64,000 nucleotides of DNA from Sphingopyxis macrogoltabida (GCF_001314325.1 NZ_CP009429.1:4836501-4900500), one strand, 5' to 3'. Shown: positions 47,149-59,330, counted from the stretch's first letter. The notes: a model not told the origin generated them from the sequence alone. A program made the numbers and translations.

Positions 47149-47423
47149 GCCAGCATGCCCCGCGAGAGCGGGGCCTCTATCGGCAGGACGGTTCGCCGCC
47201 TGCATCACGATAGGGTGGATACCGCCGGACCGCCTCGTCGGAGGCATCATGGTCCGGGCTGCGTCCCCCGTCTCGCCGCTTCTCCTTCGGGATGGCGGCA
47301 CCTCAGCCCGGACGGGGCGATGCATCGAAATTTCGGGCTGGGAGGGTTCCGTCGAGACGTGTCTCGATGGGTCCCGCAAGCCGTGCGGAATGGTCCGCCC
47401 GGCCTCTGTTGAGGAGTATGATC
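47149..47423 (+). other. Structured leader between rpsJ and rplC
   Basis: This gap holds several hairpins: GCCCCGC with a GAGA tetraloop and GCGGGGC (47157-47174); a GCCGGAC-rich region around 47225; the perfect palindrome TCGAGACGTGTCTCGA at 47352-47367; and CCGCA...TGCGG around 47373-47390. No ORF is supported. It may be an internal promoter and ribosomal-protein regulatory leader. Confidence 0.5.
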
Positions 47424-48197
47424 ATGCGTACTGGCGTGATCGCGAAGAAAATGGGGATGACCCGCCTGTTTCAGGACGACGGCCGCCACGTGCCCGTCAC
47501 CGTCCTGAGCCTCGAAGGCTGCCAGGTCGTCTCCGTGCGCGATAAAGAACGTGACGGCTATGTGGCCGTTCAGCTCGGTGCTGGCTCGGCCAAGGCGAAG
47601 AACGTCGCCAAGCCGCAGCGCGGTGCCTATGGCAAGGCCGAAGTCGAGCCCAAGGCGAAGCTCGTCGAATTCCGCGTCGCTGACGACGCGACGCTCGACG
47701 TCGGCGCCGAACTGTCGGCCGACCATTTCGTTGCCGGCCAGATCGTCGACATCCAGGGCGTGACCCAGGGTAAGGGCTTTGCCGGTGCGATGAAGCGCTG
47801 GGGTTTCGGCGGTATGCGCGCGACCCACGGTGTTTCGATCAGCCACCGTGCGCATGGTTCGACCGGTAACCGTCAGGATCCGGGCCGCGTCTTCAAGAAC
47901 AAGAAGATGGCCGGCCACATGGGCGCCCGCAACCGCACCCAGCAGAATCTCGAAATCGTCCGCACCGACGTCGAGCGCGGTCTTCTCTTCGTCAAGGGCT
48001 CTGTGCCCGGTTCGAAGGGCGGCTGGCTGCTCGTTCGCGATGCGGTGAAGCTGCCGCGCCACCCCGAGGCCCCCTATCCGGCGGGCATCAAGAGCGCGGC
48101 CAACAGCAACGAAGCCCCGGCTGACGCGCCGGTCGAAACGCCGGTCGAAGAAACCGTCGTCGACACCGCGGCCACCGACGGCGCACAGGAGTCCTGA
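47424..48197 (+). CDS. rplC: 50S ribosomal protein L3
   Basis: L3 of 257 residues, with [14 protein letters not shown] and the [13 protein letters not shown] block. The last 35 residues are a Pro/Glu/Ala-rich acidic tail beyond the usual end. ATG 47424 follows GAGGAG at the right distance; an ATG at 47418 lies too close to it. Spacing to rplD is two bases. Confidence 0.97.
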   Translation: MRTGVIAKKMGMTRLFQDDGRHVPVTVLSLEGCQVVSVRDKERDGYVAVQLGAGSAKAKNVAKPQRGAYGKAEVEPKAKLVEFRVADDATLDVGAELSADHFVAGQIVDIQGVTQGKGFAGAMKRWGFGGMRATHGVSISHRAHGSTGNRQDPGRVFKNKKMAGHMGARNRTQQNLEIVRTDVERGLLFVKGSVPGSKGGWLLVRDAVKLPRHPEAPYPAGIKSAANSNEAPADAPVETPVEETVVDTAATDGAQES

Positions 48198-48199
48198 TC

Positions 48200-48826
48200 A
48201 TGAAGGTCAAGGTACAGACCCTCGATGGCAAGGCTGGCGCCGACATCGACCTTAACGACGACGTCTTCGGCGTCGACGCCCGCGCAGACATCCTGCACCG
48301 CGTCGTGGCCTGGCAGCTCGAAAAGCGCCGCGGTCCGGCTCGCGCCGCCCGCGAACGCAGCGATGTGTCGCGCACCGGCAAGAAGTTCGGTCGCCAGAAG
48401 GGCGGCGGTACGGCTCGTCACGGCGATCGCAAGGCGCCGATCTTCATCGGCGGCGGCAAGGCGCATGGTCCCCGGGCCCGCACCTTCGGCCACTCGCTGA
48501 ACAAGAAGATCCGCACCCTCGGCCTGAAGATGGCGCTCAGCGACAAGGCGAAGGGCGGCAAGCTCGTCGTTCTCGACACGCTCGAGCTCAAGGACGCGAA
48601 GACCAAGGCGCTCGCCGGCAAGCTCGGCAAGATGGAACTCGGCAACCGCGCGCTCTTCATCGACGGTGACGCGGTGCACGCCAGCTTCGCCATGGCCTCG
48701 GCCAACCTCATCGGTGTCGACGCGCTGCCGGCCATCGGCGCCAACGTCTATGACATCATCCGTGCCGACACGCTGGTCCTGACCCGCGCGGCGGTCGAAA
48801 AGCTGGAGGCCCGCTGCAATGGCTAA
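48200..48826 (+). CDS. rplD: 50S ribosomal protein L4
   Basis: L4 of 208 residues with the [19 protein letters not shown] loop that reaches into the exit tunnel. In E. coli L4 represses the S10 operon. Its 3' end overlaps rplW by eight bases. Confidence 0.98.
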   Translation: MKVKVQTLDGKAGADIDLNDDVFGVDARADILHRVVAWQLEKRRGPARAARERSDVSRTGKKFGRQKGGGTARHGDRKAPIFIGGGKAHGPRARTFGHSLNKKIRTLGLKMALSDKAKGGKLVVLDTLELKDAKTKALAGKLGKMELGNRALFIDGDAVHASFAMASANLIGVDALPAIGANVYDIIRADTLVLTRAAVEKLEARCNG

Positions 48827-49127
48827 GGCAAAAACAGTCGACGCGCGTCACTATGACGTGATCCTCGCGCCGGTGATCACCGAAAAGTCGACGCTGCTCA
48901 GCGAAAACGACGCGGTGGTGTTCAAGGTCGCGAACGACGCGACCAAGCCCGCGATCAAGGCCGCCGTCGAGGCGCTGTTCGATGTCAAGGTGGTCAGCGT
49001 CAACACGCTCGTCACCAAGGGCAAAACCAAGCGCTGGAAGGGCAAGCCCTACACCCGCAGCGACGTGAAGAAGGCGATCGTTCGCCTGGCCGCCGGCCAG
49101 TCGATCGACGTCACGACCGGCGTCTGA
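48819..49127 (+). CDS. rplW: 50S ribosomal protein L23
   Basis: 102-residue exit-tunnel protein that docks SRP and trigger factor. [18 protein letters not shown] and [21 protein letters not shown] are conserved. The ATG lies inside the end of rplD. Confidence 0.98.
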   Translation: MAKAKTVDARHYDVILAPVITEKSTLLSENDAVVFKVANDATKPAIKAAVEALFDVKVVSVNTLVTKGKTKRWKGKPYTRSDVKKAIVRLAAGQSIDVTTGV

Positions 49128-49148
49128 TTGTAGGAAGAGGCAGAGAAA

Positions 49149-49985
49149 ATGGCACTTAAATCCTATAATCCGACCAGCCCCGCGCAGCGCGGCCTGATCC
49201 TCGTCGACAAATCGTCGCTGTGGAAGGGCAAGCCCGTCAAGGCGCTGACCGAAGGCAAGCGCAAGACCGGTGGCCGCAACAACAAGGGTCATGTGACCTC
49301 GCGCGGCATCGCTGGTGGCCACAAGCAGAAGTACCGCTTCATCGACTTCAAGCGTCGCAAGTGGGACATGCCGGCCACCGTCGAGCGTCTGGAATACGAC
49401 CCCAACCGCACGGCGTTCATCGCGCTCGTCAAGTACGAAGACGGTGAGCAGACCTATATCCTGGCGCCGCAGCGTCTGGCCGTTGGCGACACCGTCGTCG
49501 CCGGCAAGAAGACCGACGTGAAGCCGGGCAATGCGATGGAATTGTCGCAGATGCCGGTCGGCACGATCGTCCACAACATCGAGATGAAGCCGGGCAAGGG
49601 CGGCCAGATCGCCCGTTCGGCGGGCACCTACGCACAGGTCGTCGGTCGTGACCGCGGTCTCGTCATCGTGCGTCTCGGTTCGGGCGAACAGCGTTACATC
49701 CGCGGCGAGTGCATGGGCACGGTCGGCGCGGTGTCGAACCCCGACAACCAGAACACCAACCTGGGCAAGGCCGGCCGCAACCGCTGGCTCGGCAAGCGTC
49801 CGCTGACCCGCGGCGTCGCCAAGAACCCGGTCGATCACCCGCACGGCGGTGGTGAAGGCCGCACCTCGGGTGGCCGTCATCCGGTTACCCCGTGGGGCAA
49901 GCCGACCAAGGGTGCCCGCACGCGCCACAACAAGTCGACCGACAATATGATCATCCGGTCGCGTCACGCGAAGAAGAAGAGGTAA
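49149..49985 (+). CDS. rplB: 50S ribosomal protein L2
   Basis: 278-residue L2 near the peptidyl transferase centre. [19 protein letters not shown] and [21 protein letters not shown], which carries the conserved His, are intact. Confidence 0.98.
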   Translation: MALKSYNPTSPAQRGLILVDKSSLWKGKPVKALTEGKRKTGGRNNKGHVTSRGIAGGHKQKYRFIDFKRRKWDMPATVERLEYDPNRTAFIALVKYEDGEQTYILAPQRLAVGDTVVAGKKTDVKPGNAMELSQMPVGTIVHNIEMKPGKGGQIARSAGTYAQVVGRDRGLVIVRLGSGEQRYIRGECMGTVGAVSNPDNQNTNLGKAGRNRWLGKRPLTRGVAKNPVDHPHGGGEGRTSGGRHPVTPWGKPTKGARTRHNKSTDNMIIRSRHAKKKR

Positions 49986-49988
49986 GCC

Positions 49989-50264
49989 ATGGCTCGCTCG
50001 GTCTGGAAGGGTCCGTTCGTCGACCTTCATCTCCTCAAGAAAGCCGAAACGGCCCAGGACGGCGGCAGCTCTGCCCCGATCAAGACCTGGTCGCGTCGGT
50101 CCACCATCCTGCCGCAGTTCGTCGGGCTGACCTTCAACGTCTACAACGGCCGCAAGTTCGTGCCGGTGTCGGTCAATGAAGACATGGTCGGCATGAAGCT
50201 GGGTGAATTTGCGCCGACGCGCTTCTTCCCTGGTCACGCGGCCGACAAGAAGGGCAAACGCTAA
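49989..50264 (+). CDS. rpsS: 30S ribosomal protein S19
   Basis: 91-residue protein of the 30S head with [23 protein letters not shown]. Its stop overlaps the rplV ATG by one base. Confidence 0.98.
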   Translation: MARSVWKGPFVDLHLLKKAETAQDGGSSAPIKTWSRRSTILPQFVGLTFNVYNGRKFVPVSVNEDMVGMKLGEFAPTRFFPGHAADKKGKR

Positions 50265-50644
50265 TGGGCAAGGAAAAGTCCCCCCGCCGCGTTGCCGATA
50301 ACGAGGCTCTCTCGGTCGGCACGCAGATTCGCGGCTCGGCGCAGAAGCTGAACCTCGTCGCCGCGCTGATCCGCGGCCGCAAGGTCGAAGACGCGATGAA
50401 CGTCCTCGCTTTCTCGAAGAAGGCGATGGCCGTCGACGTGCGCAAGGTTCTCGCCAGCGCCGTCGCCAACGCGGAAAACAACCACAACCTCGACGTTGAC
50501 GCGCTGGTCGTCAAGGAAGCGAGCGTGGGCAAGTCGATCTCGATGAAGCGCTGGCACGCTCGCGGCCGCGGCAAGTCGACCCGGATCGTCAAGCCGTTCA
50601 GCCGCATCCGCATTGTCGTGCGCGAACAGGAAGAAGAGGCGTAA
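50264..50644 (+). CDS. rplV: 50S ribosomal protein L22
   Basis: 126-residue tunnel protein, ending in a basic beta hairpin ([19 protein letters not shown]) that macrolide-resistance mutations affect in other species. It overlaps rpsS by one base and is followed by rpsC one base later. Confidence 0.98.
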   Translation: MGKEKSPRRVADNEALSVGTQIRGSAQKLNLVAALIRGRKVEDAMNVLAFSKKAMAVDVRKVLASAVANAENNHNLDVDALVVKEASVGKSISMKRWHARGRGKSTRIVKPFSRIRIVVREQEEEA

Positions 50645-50645
50645 G

Positions 50646-51353
50646 ATGGGCCAGAAGAGCAATCCGATCGGCCTGCGCCTGCAGGTCAACCGCACCTGGG
50701 ACAGCCGCTGGTTCGCCGAAGGCCAGGACTATGGCCGCATGCTTGTCGAGGATCTGAAGATCCGCAAGTTCGTGTTCAAGCACCTGCCGCAGGCCGCGAT
50801 CTCGAAGGTCGTCATCGAACGTCCTGCGAAGCTGTGCCGCGTGTCGATCTATGCCGCCCGTCCGGGCGTCATCATCGGCAAGAAGGGCGCCGACATCGAA
50901 AAGCTGCGCAAGCAGCTCGGTGCGATGACCGGCAGCGACGTGTCGCTGAACATCGTCGAGATCCGCAAGCCTGAAGTCGACGCCAAGCTCGTCGGTCAGG
51001 GCATCGCCGACCAGCTCGAGCGCCGCGTCGCCTTCCGCCGCGCCATGAAGCGCGCCGTCCAGTCGGCGATGCGTCTCGGTGCCGAGGGCATCCGCATCAA
51101 CTGCGCCGGCCGTCTCGGCGGCGCGGAAATCGCGCGCACCGAATGGTATCGCGAAGGCCGGGTGCCGCTGCACACGCTGCGCGCCAATGTCGACTATGCC
51201 GAGGCCGAAGCCCACACCGCCTATGGCGTGTGCGGGATCAAGGTCTGGATCTTCAAGGGCGAAATCCTTGGTCACGACCCGATGGCGACCGACCGTCTGA
51301 TGCTCGATGCGCAGACGACCGGTGTCCGTCCGGCCCGTGAAGATCGCCGCTAA
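50646..51353 (+). CDS. rpsC: 30S ribosomal protein S3
   Basis: 235-residue mRNA-entry protein with the KH domain motif ([17 protein letters not shown]) and the C-terminal [10 protein letters not shown] region. ATG 50646 gives the standard MGQKSNPIG start. Confidence 0.98.
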   Translation: MGQKSNPIGLRLQVNRTWDSRWFAEGQDYGRMLVEDLKIRKFVFKHLPQAAISKVVIERPAKLCRVSIYAARPGVIIGKKGADIEKLRKQLGAMTGSDVSLNIVEIRKPEVDAKLVGQGIADQLERRVAFRRAMKRAVQSAMRLGAEGIRINCAGRLGGAEIARTEWYREGRVPLHTLRANVDYAEAEAHTAYGVCGIKVWIFKGEILGHDPMATDRLMLDAQTTGVRPAREDRR

Positions 51354-51364
51354 GGACTGCTGAG

Positions 51365-51796
51365 ATGCTGCAACCGAAAAAAACCAAGTTCCGCAAGGCC
51401 TTCAAGGGCCGCATCCATGGCAATGCCAAGGGCGGTACCAGCCTGAACTTCGGCTCCTACGGGCTGAAGGCGATGGAACCCGAGCGCATCACCGCGCGCC
51501 AGATCGAAGCGGCTCGCCGCGCGATCAGCCGTGCGATCAAGCGTCAGGGTCGCCTCTGGATCCGCGTTTTCCCCGACGTCCCCGTGTCGTCGAAGCCTGC
51601 CGAAGTCCGCATGGGTAAGGGCAAGGGTTCGCCGGAATTCTGGGCCGCGCGCGTGAAGCCGGGTCGCATCCTGTTCGAACTCGACGGCGTTCCGGGCCCC
51701 GTGGCCGCGCTGGCGTTCGAACGCGCCGCGATGAAGCTGCCGATCAAGACGAAGGTTATCGCCCGCCTCGGCGATACCTCGCATCTGGAGGGTTAA
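51365..51796 (+). CDS. rplP: 50S ribosomal protein L16
   Basis: 143-residue L16 with [11 protein letters not shown] and the [15 protein letters not shown] loop near the A site. rpmC follows four bases later. Confidence 0.98.
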   Translation: MLQPKKTKFRKAFKGRIHGNAKGGTSLNFGSYGLKAMEPERITARQIEAARRAISRAIKRQGRLWIRVFPDVPVSSKPAEVRMGKGKGSPEFWAARVKPGRILFELDGVPGPVAALAFERAAMKLPIKTKVIARLGDTSHLEG

Positions 51797-51800
51797 GGAC

Positions 51801-52004
51801 ATGGCCAAGACCGAAGATTTCAAGGCCAAGACCGACGACCAGCTCGCCGAACAGCTTGGCGAACTGAAGCGCGAGGCGTTCAACCTCCGCTTCCAGGCGG
51901 CCACCGGCCAGCTTGAAAAGGCCTCGCGCGTCAAGGAAGTGCGGCGCTCGATCGCCCGCATCAAGACGCAGCAGACCGAGCGTTCGCGCTCGGCCGCGAA
52001 GTAA
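51801..52004 (+). CDS. rpmC: 50S ribosomal protein L29
   Basis: 67-residue two-helix protein at the tunnel exit. [20 protein letters not shown] and the [10 protein letters not shown] tail are typical. It sits between rplP and rpsQ in the standard order. Confidence 0.97.
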   Translation: MAKTEDFKAKTDDQLAEQLGELKREAFNLRFQAATGQLEKASRVKEVRRSIARIKTQQTERSRSAAK

Positions 52005-52015
52005 GGAGACTATCG

Positions 52016-52306
52016 ATGCCGAAGCGCATTCTGACCGGCACGGTGGTGTCCGACAAGGGCGACAAGACCGTCGTGGTGAAGGTCGAACGGAAGGTGAAGC
52101 ACCCTCTGTACGGCAAGATCATCCGCCGCTCGAAAAAATATCACGCCCACGATGAGGACAACGCCATCAAGGCTGGCGAAACCGTCCGCATCGAGGAAAC
52201 GAAGCCGATTTCGAAGCTGAAGACCTGGAAGGTGCTCGACAAGGTCGATACCCACAGCAAGCCCAAGGGCGCCGCCCCGGCTGCTCCCGCCGCGGCCGAA
52301 GGCTAA
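52016..52306 (+). CDS. rpsQ: 30S ribosomal protein S17
   Basis: 96-residue OB-fold protein. [21 protein letters not shown] and [16 protein letters not shown] are conserved. It carries an Ala/Pro-rich C-terminal tail (about 80-96) past the E. coli end. It closes the S10 operon; rplN follows after 58 bases. Confidence 0.97.
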   Translation: MPKRILTGTVVSDKGDKTVVVKVERKVKHPLYGKIIRRSKKYHAHDEDNAIKAGETVRIEETKPISKLKTWKVLDKVDTHSKPKGAAPAAPAAAEG

Positions 52307-52364
52307 AGAGTTTCACGGAACCGCCGGGGCATCCCGGTAGGCCAAGGAAGAAGGAAATGCATCG

Positions 52365-52733
52365 ATGATCCAGATGCAGTCACAATTGGAAGTCGCCGAC
52401 AACAGCGGCGCGAAGCGCGTCCAGTGCATCAAGGTGCTCGGCGGCTCGAAGCGTCGCACCGCCGGCGTCGGCGACGTCATCGTCGTGTCGATCAAGGAAG
52501 CCCAGCCGCGCGGCAAGGTGAAGAAGGGCGACGTGCATCGCGCCGTCATCGTCCGCACCGCGAAGGATGTGCGCCGCGCCGACGGTTCGGTGATCCGTTT
52601 CGACAGCAACGCCGCCGTGCTCGTCAACAAGAACGAGGAGCCGATCGGCACCCGTATCTTCGGCCCCGTCGTCCGCGAACTGCGCGGCCGCGGCTATATG
52701 AAGATCATCAGCCTGGCGCCGGAGGTGCTCTGA
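52365..52733 (+). CDS. rplN: 50S ribosomal protein L14
   Basis: 122-residue first gene of the spc operon. [20 protein letters not shown] and [13 protein letters not shown] are hallmarks. Its stop is two bases from the rplX ATG. Confidence 0.98.
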   Translation: MIQMQSQLEVADNSGAKRVQCIKVLGGSKRRTAGVGDVIVVSIKEAQPRGKVKKGDVHRAVIVRTAKDVRRADGSVIRFDSNAAVLVNKNEEPIGTRIFGPVVRELRGRGYMKIISLAPEVL

Positions 52734-52735
52734 CC

Positions 52736-53053
52736 ATGGCGAACAAGATCAAGAAGGGTGACACGGTCGTCGTCCTGTCCGGCAAGGACAAGGGCAAGAC
52801 CGGCGAAGTGACGCAGAGCCTGCCGAAGGACGGCAAGGTCGTCGTCGCCGGCGTCAATGTCATCACCCGCCATCGCAAGCCGAACCAGCAGAATCCGCAG
52901 GGCGGGCTCGAGCGCAAGGAAGCGCCGCTGTTCGCGAGCAAGGTCGCGCTGGCCGATCCCAAGACCGGCAAGCCGACGCGCGTTCGCTTTGAAACCAAGG
53001 ACGGCAAGAAGGTCCGCGTGGCCGTGAAGTCCGGGGAGACGATCAATGGCTGA
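52736..53053 (+). CDS. rplX: 50S ribosomal protein L24
   Basis: 105-residue KOW-domain assembly initiator ([22 protein letters not shown]). Its 3' end overlaps the rplE start by eight bases. Confidence 0.97.
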   Translation: MANKIKKGDTVVVLSGKDKGKTGEVTQSLPKDGKVVVAGVNVITRHRKPNQQNPQGGLERKEAPLFASKVALADPKTGKPTRVRFETKDGKKVRVAVKSGETING

Positions 53054-53624
53054 CAATTACACCCCGCGCATGCGCAAGCGCTATGACGATGTGATCGTCA
53101 AGGCGATGACCGAGAAGTTCGGTTACAAGAATGCGATGGAAGTGCCGAAGATCGAGAAGATCACGCTCAACATGGGCGTGGGCGACGCGGTCCAGGACAA
53201 GAAGAAGGTCGAGATCGCCGCTTCGGAAATGGAGCTGATCGCGGGTCAGAAGCCCGTCGTGACCAAGGCGAAGAAGTCGATCGCCCAGTTCAAGCTGCGC
53301 GAAGGCATGCCGATCGGCTGCAAGGTCACCCTGCGCCGCGAACGCATGTACGAGTTCCTCGATCGCCTGATCACGATCGCCATGCCGCGCATCCGCGACT
53401 TTCGCGGCGTGTCGGCGACGAGCTTCGACGGCCGTGGCAACTATGCCATGGGCCTGAAAGAGCAGATCATCTTCCCCGAGATCAACTATGACCGCATCGA
53501 CACGGTGCGCGGCATGGACGTGATCGTCACCACCACCGCCCGTACGGACGACGAAGCCCGCGAACTGCTCAAGCTGTTCGGCTTCCCCTTCCCGATCGAA
53601 GCGCAGGAAAAGGAAGCCGCCTGA
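53046..53624 (+). CDS. rplE: 50S ribosomal protein L5
   Basis: 192-residue 5S rRNA-binding protein with [14 protein letters not shown] and [20 protein letters not shown]. It overlaps rplX, and rpsN follows after about 50 bases. Confidence 0.98.
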   Translation: MADNYTPRMRKRYDDVIVKAMTEKFGYKNAMEVPKIEKITLNMGVGDAVQDKKKVEIAASEMELIAGQKPVVTKAKKSIAQFKLREGMPIGCKVTLRRERMYEFLDRLITIAMPRIRDFRGVSATSFDGRGNYAMGLKEQIIFPEINYDRIDTVRGMDVIVTTTARTDDEARELLKLFGFPFPIEAQEKEAA

Positions 53625-53673
53625 TCCTTCGGGACCGGGCAGGCTCTTTCAAGAAGGAAAGAGAACTTAAGTC

Positions 53674-53979
53674 ATGGCGAAACTGAGTTCGATGAACAAG
53701 AACGAGCGTCGCAAGAAGCTGGTGAAGAAATATGCCGGCCGTTATGCGAAGCTGAAGGCGATTGCGGCGGATACGTCGCTCGACGATGGCGAGCGCCTGA
53801 TCGCGCGCCTCAAGATGGCGGAAATCCCGCGCAATGGTAACCCGACCCGCATCCGCAACCGGTGCGAGCTGACGGGGCGCCCGCGCGCTTATTATCGCAA
53901 ATTCCGGCTGTGCCGTATCCAGCTCCGCGATCTGGCCAACAAGGGCCTGATCCCCGGTGTTGTGAAGTCGAGCTGGTAA
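53674..53979 (+). CDS. rpsN: 30S ribosomal protein S14
   Basis: 101-residue zinc-free (C-minus) type: the CxxC pairs of the zinc form are absent and the long form with [19 protein letters not shown] is present. Confidence 0.98.
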   Translation: MAKLSSMNKNERRKKLVKKYAGRYAKLKAIAADTSLDDGERLIARLKMAEIPRNGNPTRIRNRCELTGRPRAYYRKFRLCRIQLRDLANKGLIPGVVKSSW

Positions 53980-53991
53980 GGGACTGACAAG

Positions 53992-54396
53992 ATGGCAATG
54001 ACCGATCCCCTGGGTGATATGCTCACCCGCATCCGCAACGGCCAGCAGGCGAAGAAGGACAGCGTCCTGACGCCGGCTTCGACGCTGCGCGTCCGCGTTC
54101 TCGATGTTCTCCAGCGCGAAGGCTATATCCGCGGCTACAGCGAAGAAGCGCTGGGCGCGAAGGGCCAGCACAAGGGCATCCGCATCGAGCTCAAATATTT
54201 CGAAGGCCAGCCGGCGATCCGCCACGTGGCCCGCGTCTCGAAGCCGGGCCGCCGCGTCTATTCGGGCTCGAAAGAGCTGCCGATCGTGCGCAACGGCCTT
54301 GGCATCACCATCGTGTCGACCCCGCGTGGCGTTCTCTCGGACGCCGAAGCCCGCGAGCATAATGTCGGCGGCGAAGTGCTGGCGGAGGTGTTCTGA
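53992..54396 (+). CDS. rpsH: 30S ribosomal protein S8
   Basis: 134-residue 16S rRNA-binding protein. [15 protein letters not shown] opens it, and the [22 protein letters not shown] end is standard. In E. coli S8 represses the spc operon. Its stop overlaps the rplF ATG by one base. A second Met two codons in is an alternative start. Confidence 0.98.
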   Translation: MAMTDPLGDMLTRIRNGQQAKKDSVLTPASTLRVRVLDVLQREGYIRGYSEEALGAKGQHKGIRIELKYFEGQPAIRHVARVSKPGRRVYSGSKELPIVRNGLGITIVSTPRGVLSDAEAREHNVGGEVLAEVF

Positions 54397-54929
54397 TGTC
54401 GCGCATTGGTAAAAAGGCAGTGGCAATCCCGGGCGGCGTCACCGCCGCGATCGACGGCGGCCAGCTGTCGGTCAAGGGTCCCAAGGGCACGCTGGCGATG
54501 CCGCTGTCCGACCTCATCAACTATGAAGTCGGCGAAGGCAGCATCTCGGTGCAACCCGCGAACAGCACCCGCGAAGCGCGGGCGTTCTGGGGCATGCAGC
54601 GTACGCTGGTCCAGAATCTGATCACCGGCGTGACCGAGGGCTTCACCAAGGTCCTCGAAATCACCGGTGTCGGCTATCGCGCTAACTCGCAGGGCAAGAC
54701 GCTCAAGCTGCAGCTCGGCTACAGCCACGATGTTGATTTTGCCGTGCCCGAGGGCATCGAGATCAAGACGCCGGATAACACGACGATCGAGATCAGCGGT
54801 ATCGACAAGCAGAAAGTCGGCCAGGTCGCGGCGGAAATCCGCCGCTGGCGCAAGCCCGAACCCTATAAGGGCAAGGGCATCAAATATCGCGGCGAGTACA
54901 TCTTCCGCAAAGAAGGCAAGAAGAAGTAA
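54396..54929 (+). CDS. rplF: 50S ribosomal protein L6
   Basis: 177-residue protein near the factor-binding site with [14 protein letters not shown] and the [17 protein letters not shown]-terminal block. Confidence 0.98.
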   Translation: MSRIGKKAVAIPGGVTAAIDGGQLSVKGPKGTLAMPLSDLINYEVGEGSISVQPANSTREARAFWGMQRTLVQNLITGVTEGFTKVLEITGVGYRANSQGKTLKLQLGYSHDVDFAVPEGIEIKTPDNTTIEISGIDKQKVGQVAAEIRRWRKPEPYKGKGIKYRGEYIFRKEGKKK

Positions 54930-54932
54930 GCC

Positions 54933-55286
54933 ATGGCACATCTCACCTCTTTCCAGAAGCGCCGTCAGCGCGTTCGTACCGCCCTCCGCCAGCGCGCCGC
55001 CGGCCGCCCGCGTTTGTCGGTGCACCGTTCGGGCCGTCACATCTATGCGCAGCTCATCGATGATGCCGCCGGCAAGACGCTGGCCGCTGCTTCGACGCTG
55101 GACAAGGATGTCCGCGGCAAGACCGGCGCCACCACCGCAGCCGCGGCCGATGTCGGCAAGCGGCTCGCCGACGCCGCCAAGAAGGCGGGCGTGACGCAGG
55201 TCGTGTTCGACCGCGGCGGCTTCCTGTTCCACGGGCGCATCAAGGCGCTGGCCGACGCGGCTCGCGAAGGCGGATTGGAGTTCTGA
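54933..55286 (+). CDS. rplR: 50S ribosomal protein L18
   Basis: 117-residue 5S rRNA-binding protein with [20 protein letters not shown] and the [24 protein letters not shown] end. It lies three bases after rplF. Confidence 0.98.
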   Translation: MAHLTSFQKRRQRVRTALRQRAAGRPRLSVHRSGRHIYAQLIDDAAGKTLAAASTLDKDVRGKTGATTAAAADVGKRLADAAKKAGVTQVVFDRGGFLFHGRIKALADAAREGGLEF

Positions 55287-55288
55287 TT

Positions 55289-55987
55289 ATGGCAGACGAA
55301 GTACAGAACGTCGAAGGCGCTCCCGAAGCTGCCCCCACCGAAGGCCAGGCCCCGCGCCGCGGCCGTGGCGGCGGCCGCGATGGCGGCCGTGGTGGTCGTG
55401 AAGGTGGCCGTGGCCGCCGCGACGACCGTCGTCCGCGCGACGAAGAGGGTGGCGAAGAGCTGATCGAAAAGCTCGTCCACATCAACCGCGTTTCGAAGAC
55501 CGTGAAGGGCGGCAAGCGCTTCGGTTTCGCCGCGCTCGTCGTCGTCGGCGACGGCAAGGGCCGCGCCGGTTTCGGTCATGGCAAGGCGCGCGAAGTGCCC
55601 GAAGCCATTTCGAAGGCGACCGCTGCCGCGAAGAAGGCGATGATCCGCGTTCCGCTGCGCGACGGCCGCACGCTGCACCATGACGGCCGCGGTCATTTCG
55701 GTGCGGGCAATGTGACGCTGCGTTCGGCGCCCGCCGGTACCGGCATCATCGCCGGTGGTCCGATGCGCGCCGTGTTCGAATCGCTGGGCGTTGCCGATGT
55801 GGTGACCAAGTCGGTCGGCACCTCGAACCCCTATAACATGATTCGCGCGACCTTCGAGGCGCTCGGCGAACAGACCAGCCCCAAGTCGGTCGCGCAGCGT
55901 CGCGGCAAGAAGGTTTCGGACCTGATCAAGCGTGGCGGCGCGTCCGACCGCGCAGCCGAGGCGGAAGCCGCGGCGGTGACGGAGTAA
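55289..55987 (+). CDS. rpsE: 30S ribosomal protein S5 with Gly/Arg-rich N-terminal extension
   Basis: S5 of 232 residues, about 65 longer than the E. coli protein. The core ([33 protein letters not shown]) starts near residue 58. Residues 22-51 are dominated by Gly and Arg in RGGG/GGR repeats, framed by acidic ends. Spectinomycin-site residues in the core look normal. Such extensions occur in alphaproteobacterial S5. Confidence 0.97.
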   Translation: MADEVQNVEGAPEAAPTEGQAPRRGRGGGRDGGRGGREGGRGRRDDRRPRDEEGGEELIEKLVHINRVSKTVKGGKRFGFAALVVVGDGKGRAGFGHGKAREVPEAISKATAAAKKAMIRVPLRDGRTLHHDGRGHFGAGNVTLRSAPAGTGIIAGGPMRAVFESLGVADVVTKSVGTSNPYNMIRATFEALGEQTSPKSVAQRRGKKVSDLIKRGGASDRAAEAEAAAVTE

Positions 55988-55991
55988 GACA

Positions 55992-56177
55992 ATGGCCGAC
56001 AAGAAGATCAAGATCCGCCAGATCGGTTCGCCGATCCGTCGTCCGAAGAGCCAGCGCGCCATCCTGACCGGCCTCGGCCTGGGCAAGATGCGCCGCGAGG
56101 TCGAACTGGTCGACACCCCGGAAGTGCGCGGCATGATCCGCAAGCTTCCCCACATGGTGGAAGTCGTCGAGGGCTAA
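55992..56177 (+). CDS. rpmD: 50S ribosomal protein L30
   Basis: 61-residue protein with [18 protein letters not shown] and [21 protein letters not shown]. The next ribosomal gene, rplO, is separated by a small DUF1737 gene. Confidence 0.97.
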   Translation: MADKKIKIRQIGSPIRRPKSQRAILTGLGLGKMRREVELVDTPEVRGMIRKLPHMVEVVEG

Positions 56178-56184
56178 AGCCGCG

Positions 56185-56391
56185 ATGAAGCTCTATCGCC
56201 TGTTGACCGGTCCCGACGACAGCGCTTTCTGCGCGCGGGTCGAGGGACTGCTCAACCGGGGATGGCAGCTTCATGGCAGCCCCTCGATCACCAGTGTCGA
56301 TGGCCGCGGCTATGTCGCCCAGGCCATCGTGATGGAAAAGGCCGGCGACTATCCCGGCTTTCAGCCATCGAGTGAAATCGAACCGGATTGA
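56185..56391 (+). CDS. DUF1737 protein inserted in the spc operon
   Basis: A 68-residue protein, seven bases after rpmD and 46 before rplO, in the same direction. KLYRLLTGPDDSAFCARVEGLLNRGWQLHGSP matches DUF1737, small single-domain proteins of unknown role. Its position between two ribosomal genes suggests cotranscription and a growth-linked role, but this is inference. Confidence 0.8.
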   Translation: MKLYRLLTGPDDSAFCARVEGLLNRGWQLHGSPSITSVDGRGYVAQAIVMEKAGDYPGFQPSSEIEPD

Positions 56392-56437
56392 AATTTTCGA
56401 TCCATAGCGCGACCACAGCGAAAGCGAGTGCAAAGAC

Positions 56438-56962
56438 ATGACGATCAAGCTTAACGAACTTCGTGACAATGATGGCGCCCGCAAGGGCCGGATGCGCGTC
56501 GGACGCGGCATCGGCTCGGGCAAGGGCAAGACCGCCGGCCGCGGCCAGAAGGGCCAGAAGGCACGCAGCGGCGTCGCGATCAACGGCTTCGAGGGCGGCC
56601 AGATGCCGCTCCACATGCGCATCCCGAAGCGCGGCTTCAACAACATCTTCGGCAAGGACTTTGCCATCGTCAATCTGGGCATGATCCAGAAGCTGGTCGA
56701 TGCGAAGAAGCTCGATGCCAAGGCCGTGATCGATCACGCTGCGCTCAAGGCGGCTGGCGTGGCACGCGGCGGCAAGGACGGCGTCCGCCTCCTCGCCAAG
56801 GGTGAACTCACCGCCAAGCTGAATTTCGCCGTTGCCGGCGCGTCGAAGGGCGCGATCGAGGCGGTCGAAAAGGCCGGCGGCAAGGTCGAGCTTCCTGAAG
56901 TCAAGGAAGCAGCGCCCGAAGGCAAGAAGGCCCAGCGTCGCGCCAAAGCCAAGGCCGAGTAA
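56438..56962 (+). CDS. rplO: 50S ribosomal protein L15
   Basis: 174-residue protein with [25 protein letters not shown]. The end is an Ala/Lys-rich basic tail. A strong GC hairpin follows it before secY. Confidence 0.97.
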   Translation: MTIKLNELRDNDGARKGRMRVGRGIGSGKGKTAGRGQKGQKARSGVAINGFEGGQMPLHMRIPKRGFNNIFGKDFAIVNLGMIQKLVDAKKLDAKAVIDHAALKAAGVARGGKDGVRLLAKGELTAKLNFAVAGASKGAIEAVEKAGGKVELPEVKEAAPEGKKAQRRAKAKAE

Positions 56963-56971
56963 GATTTCGCG

Positions 56972-56997
56972 AGGGGCGGTTCGAAAGGACCGCCCCT
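56972..56997. terminator. Hairpin between rplO and secY
   Basis: A perfect nine-pair stem, AGGGGCGGT (56972-56980) and ACCGCCCCT (56989-56997), has an eight-base loop and lies 10 bases past the rplO stop. No T run follows, so it may attenuate rather than end transcription before secY. The remaining 180 bases to secY hold no gene. Confidence 0.5.
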
Positions 56998-57177
56998 TGC
57001 CACATGGCGACAGTTGATCCCCCCTTCGCTCGCAAGGCTCGATGCGAAGGCGGGCGCGGCCTGTATCGACGAGCTGCGTCGTTAAATAGGCCTTTCCCCT
57101 TGCGCTTCGGGTCCTCCGAACGCACATAGGCGCCGGGTCGCGGGGGGCGCGGTCCGGAATATCCGAGGAAGATACCC

Positions 57178-58551
<1,374 letters not shown>

Positions 58552-58611
58552 TCGCCTCGCTACGGCATCCTGCGACAGCTATCCCGTGACTGGGCAACAA
58601 CAGGGGCTTCC

Positions 58612-59271
58612 ATGACGCTCAACATCATTCTGCTTGGCCCGCCGGGGGCGGGCAAGGGTACGCAGGCATCGCGCCTCGAGGACGAGCATGGCATGGTCCA
58701 GCTCTCGACCGGCGACATGCTGCGCGCCGCGGTCAAGGCGGGCACGCCGATCGGGCTGCAGGCCAAGGCGGTGATGGACGCGGGCGAACTCGTCTCGGAC
58801 GAAATCGTCTCGGGCCTGATCGGCGAAAGGCTCGACGAACTGGGCAGCGACACGTCGGTGATCTTCGACGGCTATCCGCGCACTGCGGCGCAGGCCGAAT
58901 CGCTCGACGAAATCCTGAGCGCGCGCGGCCGCAAGCTCGATCATGTCATCGAGCTGCGGGTCGAAGAAGACGCGCTCGTGGACCGCATCACCGGACGCTT
59001 CTCGTGCGCCAAATGCGGCGAGGGGTATCACGACCGTTACAAGCTCCCCAAGGTGGACAATGTTTGCGACGCTTGCGGGAGCAGCGAATTCAAACGCCGC
59101 CCCGACGATAATGAGGAAACGGTGCGCACCCGCATGGCCGAATATCGCGCCAAGACTGCACCGATCCTGCCGATCTACGAGGCGCGCGGCATCGTGACCC
59201 ATGTCGACGGCATGGCGCCGATCGACGAAGTCAACGACGCGATCGAAACGATCCTCTCGACCGCAGGCTAA
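58612..59271 (+). CDS. adk: Adenylate kinase
   Basis: Interconverts ATP, ADP and AMP. The 219-residue protein has the P-loop GPPGAGKGT at 9-17, STGDMLRAA, and DGYPRT. The LID carries a zinc-type Cys set (CAKCGEGYH, CDACGSSEF). secY-adk is the usual order in alphaproteobacteria. Confidence 0.97.
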   Translation: MTLNIILLGPPGAGKGTQASRLEDEHGMVQLSTGDMLRAAVKAGTPIGLQAKAVMDAGELVSDEIVSGLIGERLDELGSDTSVIFDGYPRTAAQAESLDEILSARGRKLDHVIELRVEEDALVDRITGRFSCAKCGEGYHDRYKLPKVDNVCDACGSSEFKRRPDDNEETVRTRMAEYRAKTAPILPIYEARGIVTHVDGMAPIDEVNDAIETILSTAG

Positions 59272-59330
59272 CCGGCCCTCTGGTCACTGTCCCGGCCGCC
59301 CGCTATGCTGGCGGCGAAGGGGACAGGGGC

